In this document: piece after piece, positions 34,549 to 43,663 of the stretch
Layout: each line of letters begins with the position of its first letter
How positions within the stretch are numbered: the first letter of the stretch is position 1
Origin: Aneurinibacillus sp.
GTDB lineage: Bacteria > Bacillota > UBA5301 > DYFA01
Assembly: GCA_020725425.1 (NCBI GenBank)
Contig: DYFA01000033.1
Span: forward strand, 51,407-115,406
Direction: 5' to 3'
DNA: 64,000 nucleotides
The notes under the pieces: generated by a model
Databases searched by the model: none
What the model was told of the DNA's origin: nothing
What the model saw: only the letters and a program-made list of their open reading frames with translations
Position numbers and translations under genes: made by a program

Positions 34549-36273
34549 TCACTTGCCAGCCGCAGCCGTATCGCTGGAGGGGATCTCCAGGAAAGCGGCG
34601 GCGAAGGCGTCCACCACCCAGGGATCGAACTGAGTGCCGGAACACCGCTTCAACTCCGCCAGGGCCTCGGGAATAGTCTTGGCCCTCTGGTGCGGCCGCT
34701 CGGTGGTCATGGCGTCGAAGGCGTCGGCCACCGTGAGAATGCGGGCCAGCCAGGGAATCTCGCTGCCTTTGAGCCGGTCGGGGTATCCGGTGCCGTCGTA
34801 CCGCTCGTGGTGGTGGAGGACCGCCGGCACCACCTGGCGCAACGAACGCACCGGCCGGATGATCTCGGCCCCCCACACCGGGTGTTGTTCGATGATCCGC
34901 CGCTCCTCCGGGGTCAGCCTCCCTTCCTTGTTGAGGATGTCCCGCGCGATCTCGATCTTGCCGATGTCGTGAAGGAACGCCGCGATCCGCAGCAGCTTGA
35001 CCTGATCTTCCTCGAGGTTCAGGTAGCGGGCGATCATCAGGCAATGGTTCACGACCCGCTCGGAGTGACCGTAGGTGTAGCGGTCCTTGGCGTTGATCAC
35101 CGTCAGCAGCGTCTTGACTGTGTTGATCAGGCTCATTTCCGCCGAGTCGAGCTGGGATTTCAGGTCGTCGAAGACCGAGTGGTAGACCTCCAGTTTGGTC
35201 TCAGCATACTTGGCGGCGTAAAGCGCCTCGTCCGCCCGCTTGATCAGAGAGTCCTTGTCGGTCGCCGAGTCGGGATAGACCGCTACGCCGGCGGAGAGCG
35301 AGACGCCCGTTTTCTTCCCTTCCGGGTCCAGCCGGATGTACCGGTTCGCCGCCTCCTGGATGCGCCGGGCCACCGCCCGGGCCGCCTCGGCGTCGGTGTT
35401 CGGCAGGATCAGGGCGAACTCGTCGCCGCCGTAGCGGGCCCCCGTGTCCCCGGACCGGATGACCATCCGGATCGCCTCGGCGATGGCCGTCAGGAGCTTG
35501 TCCCCCTCCGGGTGGCCGAAGGCGTCGTTGTAGTTCTTGAAGTAATCGATGTCCAGCATGACCAGGGCCACCTGAGAGCCGCGGACCCGGGCGGTCTCGA
35601 TCTCCTTGGCCAGCTGGGTGTGGAACTGGCGGTGGTTGGCGAGATGAGTCAGGCCGTCTGTGAGTGCCAGGTCCTCCAGGATCCGCTTGTGTTCCTCTTC
35701 CGCCCGTTCGTTCTGGAAGATGCGAGCCACGATCATGATGGTGATGAAGTTGGCCGCGTGGATACCCAGCTCTGGGAGCCACTCGAGCAGCTCGGCCTCT
35801 TCCAGCCACAGGTCAAGCACGGTGTCGGTGACGAGGGCGACGGCGGCGACGAAGGCGGCTCTGGCCACGCTCAAGTGGTAGGAGAACGAGCGGCTCACCA
35901 GACCGGCCACCAAGCCGACTCCGAGCGGGACGAGGGCGTCCGGGCCCGGCCAGACCCCGCGCATGGCCGTCCGCCATAAATTGAAGAAGACGCCCTGCAT
36001 CATGCCGACTAGGGGTCCACCGTACATTCCGCCGATGATCGGGGCAATGTACCGGACGTTCTGAGGGATGAGCGAAAAGGGCGGAACGAAGAGCTCGCCC
36101 ACCATGGTGATGATGCTCAGGGCGAAGCTGATGGCTAGCGAACTGACCAGGCTGCGGTCCCCCATCAGCCACCGGCGCACGAAGACCAACTGGCTGAGCA
36201 GGTAACTGACCGCCATGACCACGCAGCACGCCAAGCCCAGGGCGTTGAGCGCCGCCCACCAGTTGCCCTGCAC
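34549..36273 (-). CDS. Membrane GGDEF and HD-GYP hybrid protein
   Basis: A 574-residue protein. Five to six N-terminal helices resemble the 5TM-LYT sensor of LytS-like proteins (IAPIIGGMYGGPLVGMMQGV is typical). A GGDEF domain follows, about residues 210-365 (LTDGLTHLANHRQFH, ALVMLDIDYFKNYND, ARYGGDEFALILP), with the catalytic motif intact. The C-terminal HD-GYP domain has AAFLHDIGKIEIA and HHERYDGTGYPDRLKG. Making and breaking of cyclic di-GMP in one chain suggests a switch ruled by the membrane sensor. The C-terminal ELKRCSGTQFDP is what the fragment at 1956 resembles. Confidence 0.88.
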   Translation of the reverse strand: MQGNWWAALNALGLACCVVMAVSYLLSQLVFVRRWLMGDRSLVSSLAISFALSIITMVGELFVPPFSLIPQNVRYIAPIIGGMYGGPLVGMMQGVFFNLWRTAMRGVWPGPDALVPLGVGLVAGLVSRSFSYHLSVARAAFVAAVALVTDTVLDLWLEEAELLEWLPELGIHAANFITIMIVARIFQNERAEEEHKRILEDLALTDGLTHLANHRQFHTQLAKEIETARVRGSQVALVMLDIDYFKNYNDAFGHPEGDKLLTAIAEAIRMVIRSGDTGARYGGDEFALILPNTDAEAARAVARRIQEAANRYIRLDPEGKKTGVSLSAGVAVYPDSATDKDSLIKRADEALYAAKYAETKLEVYHSVFDDLKSQLDSAEMSLINTVKTLLTVINAKDRYTYGHSERVVNHCLMIARYLNLEEDQVKLLRIAAFLHDIGKIEIARDILNKEGRLTPEERRIIEQHPVWGAEIIRPVRSLRQVVPAVLHHHERYDGTGYPDRLKGSEIPWLARILTVADAFDAMTTERPHQRAKTIPEALAELKRCSGTQFDPWVVDAFAAAFLEIPSSDTAAAGK

Positions 36274-36414
36274 GTTCTTCCCTCACTCTGCACGCCGCCC
36301 TGACTGAGCAGCGGAGTTATGCTCTCTTGGGAAAAATTCGGCGAAATTTGCCAGCTTCCTGCAGAAAAAGAAACGGGGGAAGAGCATCCCCCGTGAATCG
36401 TCCTCAGGGGCTTC

Positions 36415-36930
36415 CTACCGGCGTGGTGGTCCAGGAGCCATCGGTCTGGGAGCCCTGGTCCGGACCGGCGCCGGGGCAGCACCCGCGTGCCGCTGGGCCA
36501 ACCGGGTGAGCTGGGCGAGCGCCCGGTCGGCCGCCGCCTCCTCCCTCGTCTTGATCGCCGTCCGAAGCCTGGCGTAGGCCCCTTCAAAGGCGGTCAGGTC
36601 CGCCGCCGGCCACGTCCTGCGGGATCGGATCGGCCGCCAGGCGTCGCCGAGCGCTGCCGCCTCGCGATCGGCTGCCTTCCAGTCCCGGCGGTCCACTGCT
36701 GTTTTCGTGCGCTGCACCGCGGACTCCAGGTTGCCGGGCCGGACGGCCGGAGCCGGCTGGACAGGCGCCGGCCGAACCGCCACCCGCCGGGGAGCCGGCC
36801 GGGTGAGGCGCGTTGGTTGCGGCCTGGTCCCTGCACCTGGGCACGCCTGCCCGGAGAGGGCCAACGCCAAAAGAATCACACCGAAGGCGGCGGGAATCAG
36901 CCGTCGACCAATGGTTCGGGCTCTGCGCAT
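36415..36930 (-). CDS. Small exported protein, DUF4363-like
   Basis: A 171-residue protein with a hydrophobic N-terminus (LIPAAFGVILLALALSGQAC); the Cys could be a lipidation site, but the lipobox is poor. A Pro/Arg linker follows. The helical part at residues 60-150 (DRRDWKAADREAAALGDAW, LTAFEGAYARLRTAIKTREE, DRALAQLTRLAQ) resembles DUF4363, small exported proteins of spore-formers that wrap short helix pairs. The C-terminus is basic and Pro-rich. Function unknown. Confidence 0.5.
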   Translation of the reverse strand: MRRARTIGRRLIPAAFGVILLALALSGQACPGAGTRPQPTRLTRPAPRRVAVRPAPVQPAPAVRPGNLESAVQRTKTAVDRRDWKAADREAAALGDAWRPIRSRRTWPAADLTAFEGAYARLRTAIKTREEAAADRALAQLTRLAQRHAGAAPAPVRTRAPRPMAPGPPRR

Positions 36931-37007
36931 CCCTTCCTTCCCTCCTCGCCCCTAGCATTCCTGGGGCTCGGGGGAGTATGAATGTGGAAAGTCCCCAGGG
37001 ATGGCAA

Positions 37008-37337
37008 TCAGCGCCGGCCGAGGCGTCCGCCGCGGCGGTACTTGTGGGAATTGGCCCAGTAGGCTTCCTTGGCGTCCAGAAAGCGCTCGGTGCTCTCCTT
37101 CACCGGGTCCACCTTTTTCTCTTTGCGTGCCGGCGTCTCTTGGACGGGGGCTTCCTCGGCGCCCCCTCCGAGGATCTCCCGGACCAGCTTGTGATAGGCG
37201 GCCATGGCCCGTTTCAAGTTGGGAAAGACCCCGACGGTCTGTCCGCCGCGGAGGAGGTAGTACCGGTTGTCCGCAGGTACAGAGGGTGTCCCCTGTTCGA
37301 TGGACACCCCGGCGCGCTCGTTGTACTGGCGATACAC
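37008..37337 (-). CDS. Small protein of unknown function
   Basis: A 109-residue protein. The N-terminal half has a compact look with Tyr, Gly and hydrophobic residues (NRYYLLRGGQTVGVFPNLKR and AMAAYHKLVREILGG). The C-terminal half is charged and ends in a basic run (HKYRRGGRLGRR), so nucleic-acid binding is possible. GTG 37337 follows GGGAGGG by 6 bases, which sets the start; the frame further upstream runs through the tRNA gene. It lies behind the terminator of tRNA-Leu(CAA), so it likely has its own promoter or is read through. Confidence 0.6.
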   Translation of the reverse strand: MYRQYNERAGVSIEQGTPSVPADNRYYLLRGGQTVGVFPNLKRAMAAYHKLVREILGGGAEEAPVQETPARKEKKVDPVKESTERFLDAKEAYWANSHKYRRGGRLGRR

Positions 37338-37356
37338 GGCGATCCCTCCCCGTCGG

Positions 37357-37383
37357 AAAAAAAGCTCGCCCCGGCCGGGGCGA
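37357..37383 (-). terminator. Intrinsic terminator of tRNA-Leu(CAA)
   Basis: On the minus strand a GC-only palindrome (TCGCCCCGG/CCGGGGCGA, 37366-37383) is followed after three bases by seven T. It lies 7 bases behind the tRNA. Confidence 0.8.
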
Positions 37384-37390
37384 TCAATGT

Positions 37391-37478
37391 TGGTGCCGAA
37401 GGTGGGACTCGAACCCACACGTGGGGTTGCCACTCTCGATTTTGAGTCGAGCGCGTCTGCCAGTTCCGCCACTTCGGC
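37391..37478 (-). tRNA. tRNA-Leu (anticodon CAA)
   Basis: An 88-base class II tRNA. GCCGAAG pairs with CTTCGGC, followed by A73 and an encoded CCA. The D-arm GGCGGAACTGGCAGACGC is nearly identical to that of the other leucine tRNA in this window. The anticodon stem is CTCGA/TCGAG around the loop CTCAAAA, giving anticodon CAA (codon UUG). A long variable arm and the GGTTCGAGTCC T-arm follow. Confidence 0.95.
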
Positions 37479-37506
37479 ACAATAGGGCACGCTCGTTGCA
37501 ATCGAT

Positions 37507-37535
37507 ATTCTAGCACATCTGCCCCGGACTGCCAA
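37507..37535 (-). promoter_or_regulatory. Sigma-70-type promoter of tRNA-Leu(CAA)
   Basis: On the minus strand TTGGCA (37530-37535) and TAGAAT (37507-37512) are 17 bases apart, 28 bases before the tRNA. This also separates the tRNA from the ald gene, which ends at 37556. Confidence 0.8.
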
Positions 37536-37555
37536 GGCCCGTCGCGCCCGCGGCG

Positions 37556-38671
37556 TCAGATCAGCTCGTTCCAGGGCACATACTCCAGGTTATGCGCCTC
37601 GGCCACGGCCTTGTAGACCACCTTCCCCTTCAGCACGTTGAGGCCCTTCGCCAGCGCCGGGTTCTGCAGGACGGCGGCCCGATACCCCTTGTTGGCGATC
37701 TCCAGGGCATACGGAATGGTGGCGTTGGTCAAGGCGTAGGTCGAGGTGCGCGGCACCGCGCCGGGCATGTTGGCCACCGAGTAGTGGACCACTCCATGGC
37801 GGACGTAGGTCGGGTCGGCGTGGGTGGTGGCGTGGTCGACTGTCTCGATGCAGCCGCCCTGGTCGATGGCGACGTCGACGATCACCGCCCCCGACTTCAT
37901 CCCCTTGACCATCTCCTCGGTCACGAGGCGCGGCGCCTTGGCGCCCGGGATCAGGACCGCCCCCACGAGCAGGTCCGCATACCGCACCGCCCGGTCGATG
38001 TTGTAGGCGTTGGACATCACGGTGATCACGTTGCCGTGAAGAATCTCGTCCAAGTAGCGGAGGCGGTCGGCGCTGCGGTCGAGGATGGTCACATGGGCCC
38101 CTAGGCCGATCGCCATCTTGGCGGCGTTGTACCCGACAGTACCGCCGCCGATGATGACGACCTCGGCCGGTGGAACCCCCGGTACCCCCCCGAGCAGCAC
38201 GCCCCGCCCGCCGTGGGGCTTCTCGAGGAACTGCGCCCCCACCTGGATCGCCATCCGGCCGGCCACCTCGCTCATCGGGACCAGGAGCGGGAGCGAGCCG
38301 TTCTCCAGCTGAATCGTCTCGTAGGCGATGGCCACCACCCGCCTCCGCATGAGCGCCTCCGTCTGCGGCTTGTCAGGGGCCAGGTGGAGGTAGGTGAAAA
38401 GGATTTGTTCTTCCCGGAAAAGGTCGTACTCCGGCGGCAGGGGTTCTTTCACCTTCATGATCATGTCGGCGGCCGCAAAGACCTCCGCCGCCGCAGGCAG
38501 GATCTTGGCCCCCGAGGCGGAGTACTCCTGGTCGGTGATCCCGCTGCCCAGGCCGGCTCCGGCCTCCACCACCACCGTGTGCCCCGCCTTGACCAGCTCG
38601 TCGACGCCGGCGGGGGTGATCGCCACCCGGTTCTCATTGGCCTTGATCTCCCTGGGAACTCCAACAATCAT
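37556..38671 (-). CDS. ald: Alanine dehydrogenase
   Basis: A 371-residue enzyme that interconverts L-alanine and pyruvate with NAD; in Bacillus it is needed for growth on alanine and for normal sporulation. [20 protein letters not shown] is the typical N-terminus, [14 protein letters not shown] holds the substrate-binding Lys, and FTYLHLA the catalytic His. The NAD fold has [20 protein letters not shown]. The length is normal. It is the last gene of the long metabolic run on the minus strand, 32 bases after pyk. Confidence 0.95.
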   Translation of the reverse strand: MIVGVPREIKANENRVAITPAGVDELVKAGHTVVVEAGAGLGSGITDQEYSASGAKILPAAAEVFAAADMIMKVKEPLPPEYDLFREEQILFTYLHLAPDKPQTEALMRRRVVAIAYETIQLENGSLPLLVPMSEVAGRMAIQVGAQFLEKPHGGRGVLLGGVPGVPPAEVVIIGGGTVGYNAAKMAIGLGAHVTILDRSADRLRYLDEILHGNVITVMSNAYNIDRAVRYADLLVGAVLIPGAKAPRLVTEEMVKGMKSGAVIVDVAIDQGGCIETVDHATTHADPTYVRHGVVHYSVANMPGAVPRTSTYALTNATIPYALEIANKGYRAAVLQNPALAKGLNVLKGKVVYKAVAEAHNLEYVPWNELI

Positions 38672-38703
38672 TCCCTTGACCCTCCCCCCACGTCTTGAAC
38701 TAC

Positions 38704-40131
38704 CTATTCGACCACGTGCACCTTGAGCAGGTTGGTGGATCCGGGAACCCCCGGGCGCAGGCCGGCCGTAATGGCCAGCACATCCCCCGCCCCGGCGTAG
38801 CCTAACTCTCTCGCCGCCCTGACCACTTCGGCCAGCATGGCGTCGATATCCGGCGTCTCGCTCACGCCTACCGGCCTCACCCCCCAGACCAGCGTCAACT
38901 GGCGGGCCACCAGCGGGTCGGGGGTGGCCGCCACAATCGGCGCCTCCGGCCGGTACTTGGCCACGAGGCGCGCTGTGGCCCCCGATTGCGTTGAGGTGAT
39001 GATCGCCGCCACTTTCAAGTCCTGGGCGGTCTGGCAGGTGGCGTGGCTGATGGCGTCGGAGATCGACGCCCCGCTGGCTCGCCGCTGCTGTAAGAGGTCG
39101 GCGTAGGGCAGAACCTCCTCCGTCCGGATGATGACCCGGGTCATCATCTTGACCGCTTCGACCGGATACTTGCCACTCGCCGTCTCCCCGGAGAGCATCA
39201 CCGCGTCCGTCCCGTCCAGAATGGCGTTGGCCACGTCGGTCACCTCGGCCCGAGTCGGACGGGGATTGCCGATCATCGAATTGAGCATCTGGGTGGCAGT
39301 GATCACCGGTTTCCCGGCGGCGTTACACTTGCGGATGATGTCCTTCTGGGCCACCGGCACGTCCTCCGGCGGGATGCTCACCCCGAGATCGCCTCGGGCC
39401 ACCATCACGGCGTCAGCCGCCTCGATGATCTGGTCGACGTTCACCAGGGCCTCGGGGTTCTCCACCTTGGCGATGATTCCGAGTCTCCCTCCGGCTTCCG
39501 CCACTCGGCGCCGCACCTCAATCACGTGCTCCGGCTGGCGCACGAAAGACACTGCCACAAAGTCGGCGCCGTTGGCCACGGCCCAGGCGATGTCCGCCGC
39601 ATCCTTTTCTGTGATCGCCGGCAGATCGACCCTCACCTCGGGGAGGCTGACCCCCTTGCGCGAGAAGAGCAAGCCGCCGTTGACCACCTCGCAGTGGACT
39701 TCCGGCCCGTCGACCGCCACCACCCGCAGCTCGATCTGCGCATCGTCGAGGTAGACCTTCATGCCCGGGCGGAGCTGGCGGGCGAGCGGCGGGTAGACGA
39801 CCGGGATCCGCTCGGCCGTCCCGGACACCGGGTCGGCGGTCAGGAGCACGACCTCGCCCGTCACCAGCGTGACCGGCTCCTCCCGCATGACTCCGGTCCG
39901 GATCTTGGGGCCCTGGATGTCCACCACCACCCCGACCGGCCGGCCGGCCTGTTCCTCCCACCGGCGCACGGCCGCCAGGCGGCGGAGGTGGTCGTCGTAG
40001 GTCCCGTGGGAGAAGTTGAGCCGGACCAGGTCCAGGCCGGCCTCGAGCAGCGACTCGAGAACCCCCGGTCCGTCGGTCGACGGTCCCAGCGTGCCGACGA
40101 TCTTGGTCCGCCGGTGTACGGTAAGCGCCAT
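38704..40131 (-). CDS. pyk: Pyruvate kinase
   Basis: A 475-residue enzyme that makes pyruvate and ATP from phosphoenolpyruvate. It shows [64 protein letters not shown] and [20 protein letters not shown], all intact. Unlike many Bacillus-type enzymes (about 585 residues), it lacks the extra C-terminal PEP-utiliser-like domain. It follows pfkA by 29 bases, as in Bacillus, so lower and upper glycolysis are likely coordinated. Confidence 0.96.
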   Translation of the reverse strand: MALTVHRRTKIVGTLGPSTDGPGVLESLLEAGLDLVRLNFSHGTYDDHLRRLAAVRRWEEQAGRPVGVVVDIQGPKIRTGVMREEPVTLVTGEVVLLTADPVSGTAERIPVVYPPLARQLRPGMKVYLDDAQIELRVVAVDGPEVHCEVVNGGLLFSRKGVSLPEVRVDLPAITEKDAADIAWAVANGADFVAVSFVRQPEHVIEVRRRVAEAGGRLGIIAKVENPEALVNVDQIIEAADAVMVARGDLGVSIPPEDVPVAQKDIIRKCNAAGKPVITATQMLNSMIGNPRPTRAEVTDVANAILDGTDAVMLSGETASGKYPVEAVKMMTRVIIRTEEVLPYADLLQQRRASGASISDAISHATCQTAQDLKVAAIITSTQSGATARLVAKYRPEAPIVAATPDPLVARQLTLVWGVRPVGVSETPDIDAMLAEVVRAARELGYAGAGDVLAITAGLRPGVPGSTNLLKVHVVE

Positions 40132-40160
40132 GTCCTTCCCCTTTCGCCCGGGCCGCCGAC

Positions 40161-41159
40161 TCAGGCCAGTGACAGGATGTTGGCGAGGTCGTACAACTCC
40201 CGATTGAACTCCTTGCGGGAGGAGAACACCTCGTCAAAGGGCACGTCCACGAGACGAGCGCCCTGGTAACCGGTCATGATATTGCAGGCTCCGGCGGCCA
40301 GAAGCTGCACTGCCCGAGCTCCCATGAGACTCGCCAGCGTCCGGTCGAGGACCGTCGGGGCTCCTCCCCGCTGGATGTGGCCGAGCACCGTGATACGTGT
40401 CTCGAAGCCGGTCCGGTTCTCGATGTACCGGCCCACCCGGAAGCCGGCCGAAACCTCGAAGTCCCGGCCCGGGCGGGGCTCCCCGCCGAACCCCTCGGCG
40501 ACCACGATGATGGAGTGGGCCTTTCCCTTTTTGTAACCGACCTCGATCTTCCGGCACAGCTCATCCAGGTCGGCCGGCATCTCCGGGACCAGGATGGACT
40601 CGGCGCCGCCAGCCAACCCCGCCTGGAGGGCGATGTGCCCGGTGTTGCGCCCCATCACCTCGACCACGTAGACTCGCTCGTGGGAAGTGGCCGTGTCCCG
40701 GATCTTGTTGATGGCGTCCACCACGGTGTTGACGGCGGTGTCGAAGCCCAGGGAGAAGTCGGTGCAGGGGATGTCGTTGTCGATCGTGCCCGGAATGCCG
40801 ATCACCCCTACGCCATGATCTGCCAACACCTTGGCCCCCCGGAAGGAACCGTCCCCTCCGATGACGATCAGACCCTCGAGTCCCCGCCGCTTGAGGACCT
40901 CCAGCGCCCGCTGCTGCCCTGTCTCTGTCCGGAACTCGTCCGACCGGGCGGTGCGCAGGATAGTGCCGCCCCGCTGGATGATGTCGGCCACCGACCGCGA
41001 ATTGAGCTCCAGGAGGTCGTCGTGGATGAGCCCGGTGAAACCGTGAAGGATCCCGAACACCTGGAGGCGGTGGTAAAGTGAGGTCCGTACGATCGACCGG
41101 ATGGCGGCGTTCATCCCGGGGGCGTCGCCGCCCGAGGTCAGTACTCCGATCCTTGTCAT
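40161..41159 (-). CDS. pfkA: 6-phosphofructokinase (ATP-dependent)
   Basis: A 332-residue enzyme, the committed step of glycolysis. [20 protein letters not shown] binds [13 protein letters not shown] has the Gly found in ATP-using forms, [14 protein letters not shown] carries the catalytic Asp, and [19 protein letters not shown] and [14 protein letters not shown] bind sugar phosphate and effectors. The start overlaps the stop of accA (ATGA), so translation is coupled. Confidence 0.96.
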   Translation of the reverse strand: MTRIGVLTSGGDAPGMNAAIRSIVRTSLYHRLQVFGILHGFTGLIHDDLLELNSRSVADIIQRGGTILRTARSDEFRTETGQQRALEVLKRRGLEGLIVIGGDGSFRGAKVLADHGVGVIGIPGTIDNDIPCTDFSLGFDTAVNTVVDAINKIRDTATSHERVYVVEVMGRNTGHIALQAGLAGGAESILVPEMPADLDELCRKIEVGYKKGKAHSIIVVAEGFGGEPRPGRDFEVSAGFRVGRYIENRTGFETRITVLGHIQRGGAPTVLDRTLASLMGARAVQLLAAGACNIMTGYQGARLVDVPFDEVFSSRKEFNRELYDLANILSLA

Positions 41160-42148
41160 CGTGTATCCATCTCTCCTGGTGTGGACTTGGGCGGCCGCAC
41201 CACGTGGCCGAGCTTGCGGTAATGGGCGTACCTTTGGGCTTTCAATTCGTCAACCGGCAGCGTGCTCAACTCCGCCAGGGAACGGACGACAACCTCCTTG
41301 ACGCGGCGGGCCGCCTCGTCGTAGTCGCGGTGCGCCCCGCCGATCGGCTCAGGGATGATCCCGTGGATCACTCCCAGCTTCAGGAGGTCGGCAGCCGTCA
41401 GCTTCAGGGCGTCCGCGGCCTGGGCCTTCAGCTCGGCGTCATGCCAGAGGATGGCCGCGCACCCTTCCGGGGAGATGACGGAGTAGACCGAGTTCTCGAG
41501 CATGTACACCCGGTCGCCGACGCCGATCGCCAGCGCTCCGCCACTTCCGCCCTCACCGATGACGACACAGACGATGGGCACCTCAAGCTGCGCCATCTCA
41601 AACAGGTTGCGGGCAATCGCCTCCGCCTGCCCCCGCTCCTCCGCCTCGAGCCCGGGAAACGCCCCGGCGGTGTCGATGAAAGTCACCACCGGCCGCCGGA
41701 ACTTCTCAGCCTGCTTCATGAGGCGAAGCGCCTTCCGGTAGCCTTCCGGGTAGGGCCAGCCGAAAGAGCGGGCGATGTTCTCCTTGGTGTCCTTTCCCTT
41801 CTGTTCCCCGATCACTGTCACGGGCCGCCCGTCGAGCAGGCCGATCCCGCCGACGATCGCCTTGTCGTCGCGGTAGTTCCGGTCCCCGTGGAGCTCGATG
41901 AAGTCGTCGAAGATGCGGTCGATGTAGTCCAAGGACAGCGGGCGACGGGGGTGGCGAGCGAGCAGAACCCGCTGCCAGGAGGTGAGATTGGAGTAGATCT
42001 GCTGGCGCAGCGACTCCGCCTTCTCTTCGAGCGAGCGAATCTCAGCGGAGAAATCGATGTCCTTTTCGCTGGTGAACTGGCGAAGCTCGGCGATCCGCTT
42101 TTCCAGCTCGTAAAGCGGTTTTTCGAAGTCCAGCGAGCCGTTGGTCAC
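41156..42148 (-). CDS. accA: Acetyl-CoA carboxylase carboxyltransferase subunit alpha
   Basis: A 330-residue subunit that, together with AccD, moves the carboxyl group from biotin to acetyl-CoA to give malonyl-CoA. The sequence has [75 protein letters not shown] and [15 protein letters not shown]. It overlaps accD by 4 bases and pfkA by 4 bases. Confidence 0.95.
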   Translation of the reverse strand: MTNGSLDFEKPLYELEKRIAELRQFTSEKDIDFSAEIRSLEEKAESLRQQIYSNLTSWQRVLLARHPRRPLSLDYIDRIFDDFIELHGDRNYRDDKAIVGGIGLLDGRPVTVIGEQKGKDTKENIARSFGWPYPEGYRKALRLMKQAEKFRRPVVTFIDTAGAFPGLEAEERGQAEAIARNLFEMAQLEVPIVCVVIGEGGSGGALAIGVGDRVYMLENSVYSVISPEGCAAILWHDAELKAQAADALKLTAADLLKLGVIHGIIPEPIGGAHRDYDEAARRVKEVVVRSLAELSTLPVDELKAQRYAHYRKLGHVVRPPKSTPGEMDTR

Positions 42149-43026
42149 TGGGACACCTCCCGGGTTACCCCGTGCAAGGCAAATAACTGCGTCAACGTGC
42201 GCCTCAGTTCCCGGCGGTCCACGATCAGGTCCACAAACCCGTGTTCCAGCATGAATTCCGAGCGATGGGCCCCTGGAGGGAGCTTCTCCCGCACCGTCTG
42301 GGCGATCACCCGCGGCCCGGCGAAGGCCACGACCGCCCCCGGTTCGGCGATGATCACATCCCCCAAGCTTGCGAAGCTCGCCATCACCCCGGCCGTGCAG
42401 GGGTTGGCCAGCACGGCGAAGTAGGGGACCCGTTGCCCGGCCAGCTTCCCCAGGGCCGCCGCGGTCTTCGCCATCTGCATCAGCGAGAGGATGCCCTCCT
42501 GCATCCGGGCGCCCCCCGAGGTGGCGACGATGACCAGGGGTCGGCGCACCTCAGCGGCCCGCTCGATCGCCAGTGTGACCTTCTCACCGACGACGCTGCC
42601 CATCGACCCGCCGATGAAGCCGAAGTCCATCGCCGCCAGGATCAGGGGATAGCCGTCCATCCGGGCCTCGCCGGTCACGACGCCCTCCCGCAGACCTGTC
42701 TTCTCCTGCGCCGCCGCCAGCTTCTCCTGGTAGTTGGGGAAGTCGATCGGGTTCCCGCTCGCCAGGTCGGCCGCGAACTCGCGGAAGGAGTCCGGATCGG
42801 CCAGTTGCTCGATCCGTTCCCGGGCGGACACCTTGTAGTGAAAACCGCAGTTGGGACAGACCCGCAGGTTCCGTTCGATCTCTTTCTTGTACAGGAGGGC
42901 CTCGCAGTTCTCACACTTGAGCCAGAGTCCGTCGGGGATGTCCCGCGGCTTTTTCTCCTCGGGCCGCGGCGGTTTGACGGTGATGTAGCGCGGCTTGGCG
43001 CGAAACAGGTCTGAGAAACTCGGCAC
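42145..43026 (-). CDS. accD: Acetyl-CoA carboxylase carboxyltransferase subunit beta
   Basis: A 293-residue subunit. An N-terminal zinc ribbon with Cys38, Cys41, Cys57 and Cys60 (KCENCEAL and [11 protein letters not shown]) is followed by the carboxyltransferase core: [40 protein letters not shown] and [20 protein letters not shown]. Normal length. It opens the coupled accD-accA-pfkA set. Confidence 0.96.
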   Translation of the reverse strand: MPSFSDLFRAKPRYITVKPPRPEEKKPRDIPDGLWLKCENCEALLYKKEIERNLRVCPNCGFHYKVSARERIEQLADPDSFREFAADLASGNPIDFPNYQEKLAAAQEKTGLREGVVTGEARMDGYPLILAAMDFGFIGGSMGSVVGEKVTLAIERAAEVRRPLVIVATSGGARMQEGILSLMQMAKTAAALGKLAGQRVPYFAVLANPCTAGVMASFASLGDVIIAEPGAVVAFAGPRVIAQTVREKLPPGAHRSEFMLEHGFVDLIVDRRELRRTLTQLFALHGVTREVSQ

Positions 43027-43064
43027 CAGGTCGTTCCCCTCTTCCTCACATGCCCATGTCCAGT

Positions 43065-43265
43065 TTACAGCTGCCGTGAAGCGTTCAGTATGGCGAGCGC
43101 CTCCTCTGCCTCCCCCTGCGGGACCAGGACTTCATAGTAGCGGCGCTCCCCGCGTTGGACCTCCTCCACTGCGCGCACGACAACGAGAAGGCCCTCCTCC
43201 TCGAGGCGGGCCTTGGCCGCTTCGGCTGCCTCGCGGTTGGGCGCGATGTGTACGACCGTCAACAT
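43065..43265 (-). CDS. Small DUF2007-like protein
   Basis: A 66-residue protein: LTVVHIAPNREAAEAAKARL, then EEGLLVVVRAVEE, YYEVLVPQGEAEEALAIL. The beta-alpha-beta pattern with a ligand-like PN start and an LVP...AEEAL end is that of DUF2007 (putative signal-transducing proteins) or small ACT-like units. It stands between mtrB and accD. Function unknown. Confidence 0.65.
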   Translation of the reverse strand: MLTVVHIAPNREAAEAAKARLEEEGLLVVVRAVEEVQRGERRYYEVLVPQGEAEEALAILNASRQL

Positions 43266-43338
43266 TGGCGCGAGCCCTCCCCGGAGGTGCGTCTTGGGCT
43301 TCCCGCCAGTAGTTTACACGGCGTCTGACTCAACGATT

Positions 43339-43364
43339 CCCTTCGACCTTCTCCCTTCGACCTT
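43339..43364. repeat. Short direct repeat, two copies
   Basis: CCCTTCGACCTT occurs at 43339-43350 and again at 43353-43364, in the space between mtrB and the DUF2007-like gene. It may be chance or a binding site. Confidence 0.5.
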
Positions 43365-43405
43365 CGCCCGCCGTTTCCCTGCTCCTTTCCAATCTGGCCA
43401 ACTGA

Positions 43406-43663
43406 CTAGGAGTCCACCGGGATCTGGCCGTGCTTGCAGTAGACCACCGCTTTTCCCCGGAACTTCATCGCCGCCGTCAACTCGGTGAACTGCAGGAGCA
43501 TCACCTCGCCTTTGTCCAACTTCTCGGTGTGGTGAAACTTCGTCTCCCGGCCCCGGGTCAGGCCGATGATGGTCACGCCGTCCTCCAGCGCCCGGACGGC
43601 GACGTAGTCGCCCAGGATCTCTTCGGCCGTCACGGCCCGGCTGACCTCGTCAACGGGTTTCAT
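43406..43663 (-). CDS. mtrB: Trp RNA-binding attenuation protein (TRAP)
   Basis: An 85-residue protein, about ten residues longer at the N-terminus than Bacillus TRAP. The core is strongly conserved: DGVTIIGLTRGRETKFHHTE, KLDKGEVMLLQFTELTAAMK and FRGKAVVYCKHG. In Bacillus an 11-subunit ring binds tryptophan and wraps GAG/UAG repeats in trp leader RNA to end transcription or block translation. KFHHTEKLDKGE and the KxRG-like KFRGK hold RNA- and Trp-binding residues. There are no trp genes in the window. The start overlaps the end of the malic enzyme gene by 14 bases, so it is probably transcribed with it. Confidence 0.9.
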   Translation of the reverse strand: MKPVDEVSRAVTAEEILGDYVAVRALEDGVTIIGLTRGRETKFHHTEKLDKGEVMLLQFTELTAAMKFRGKAVVYCKHGQIPVDS

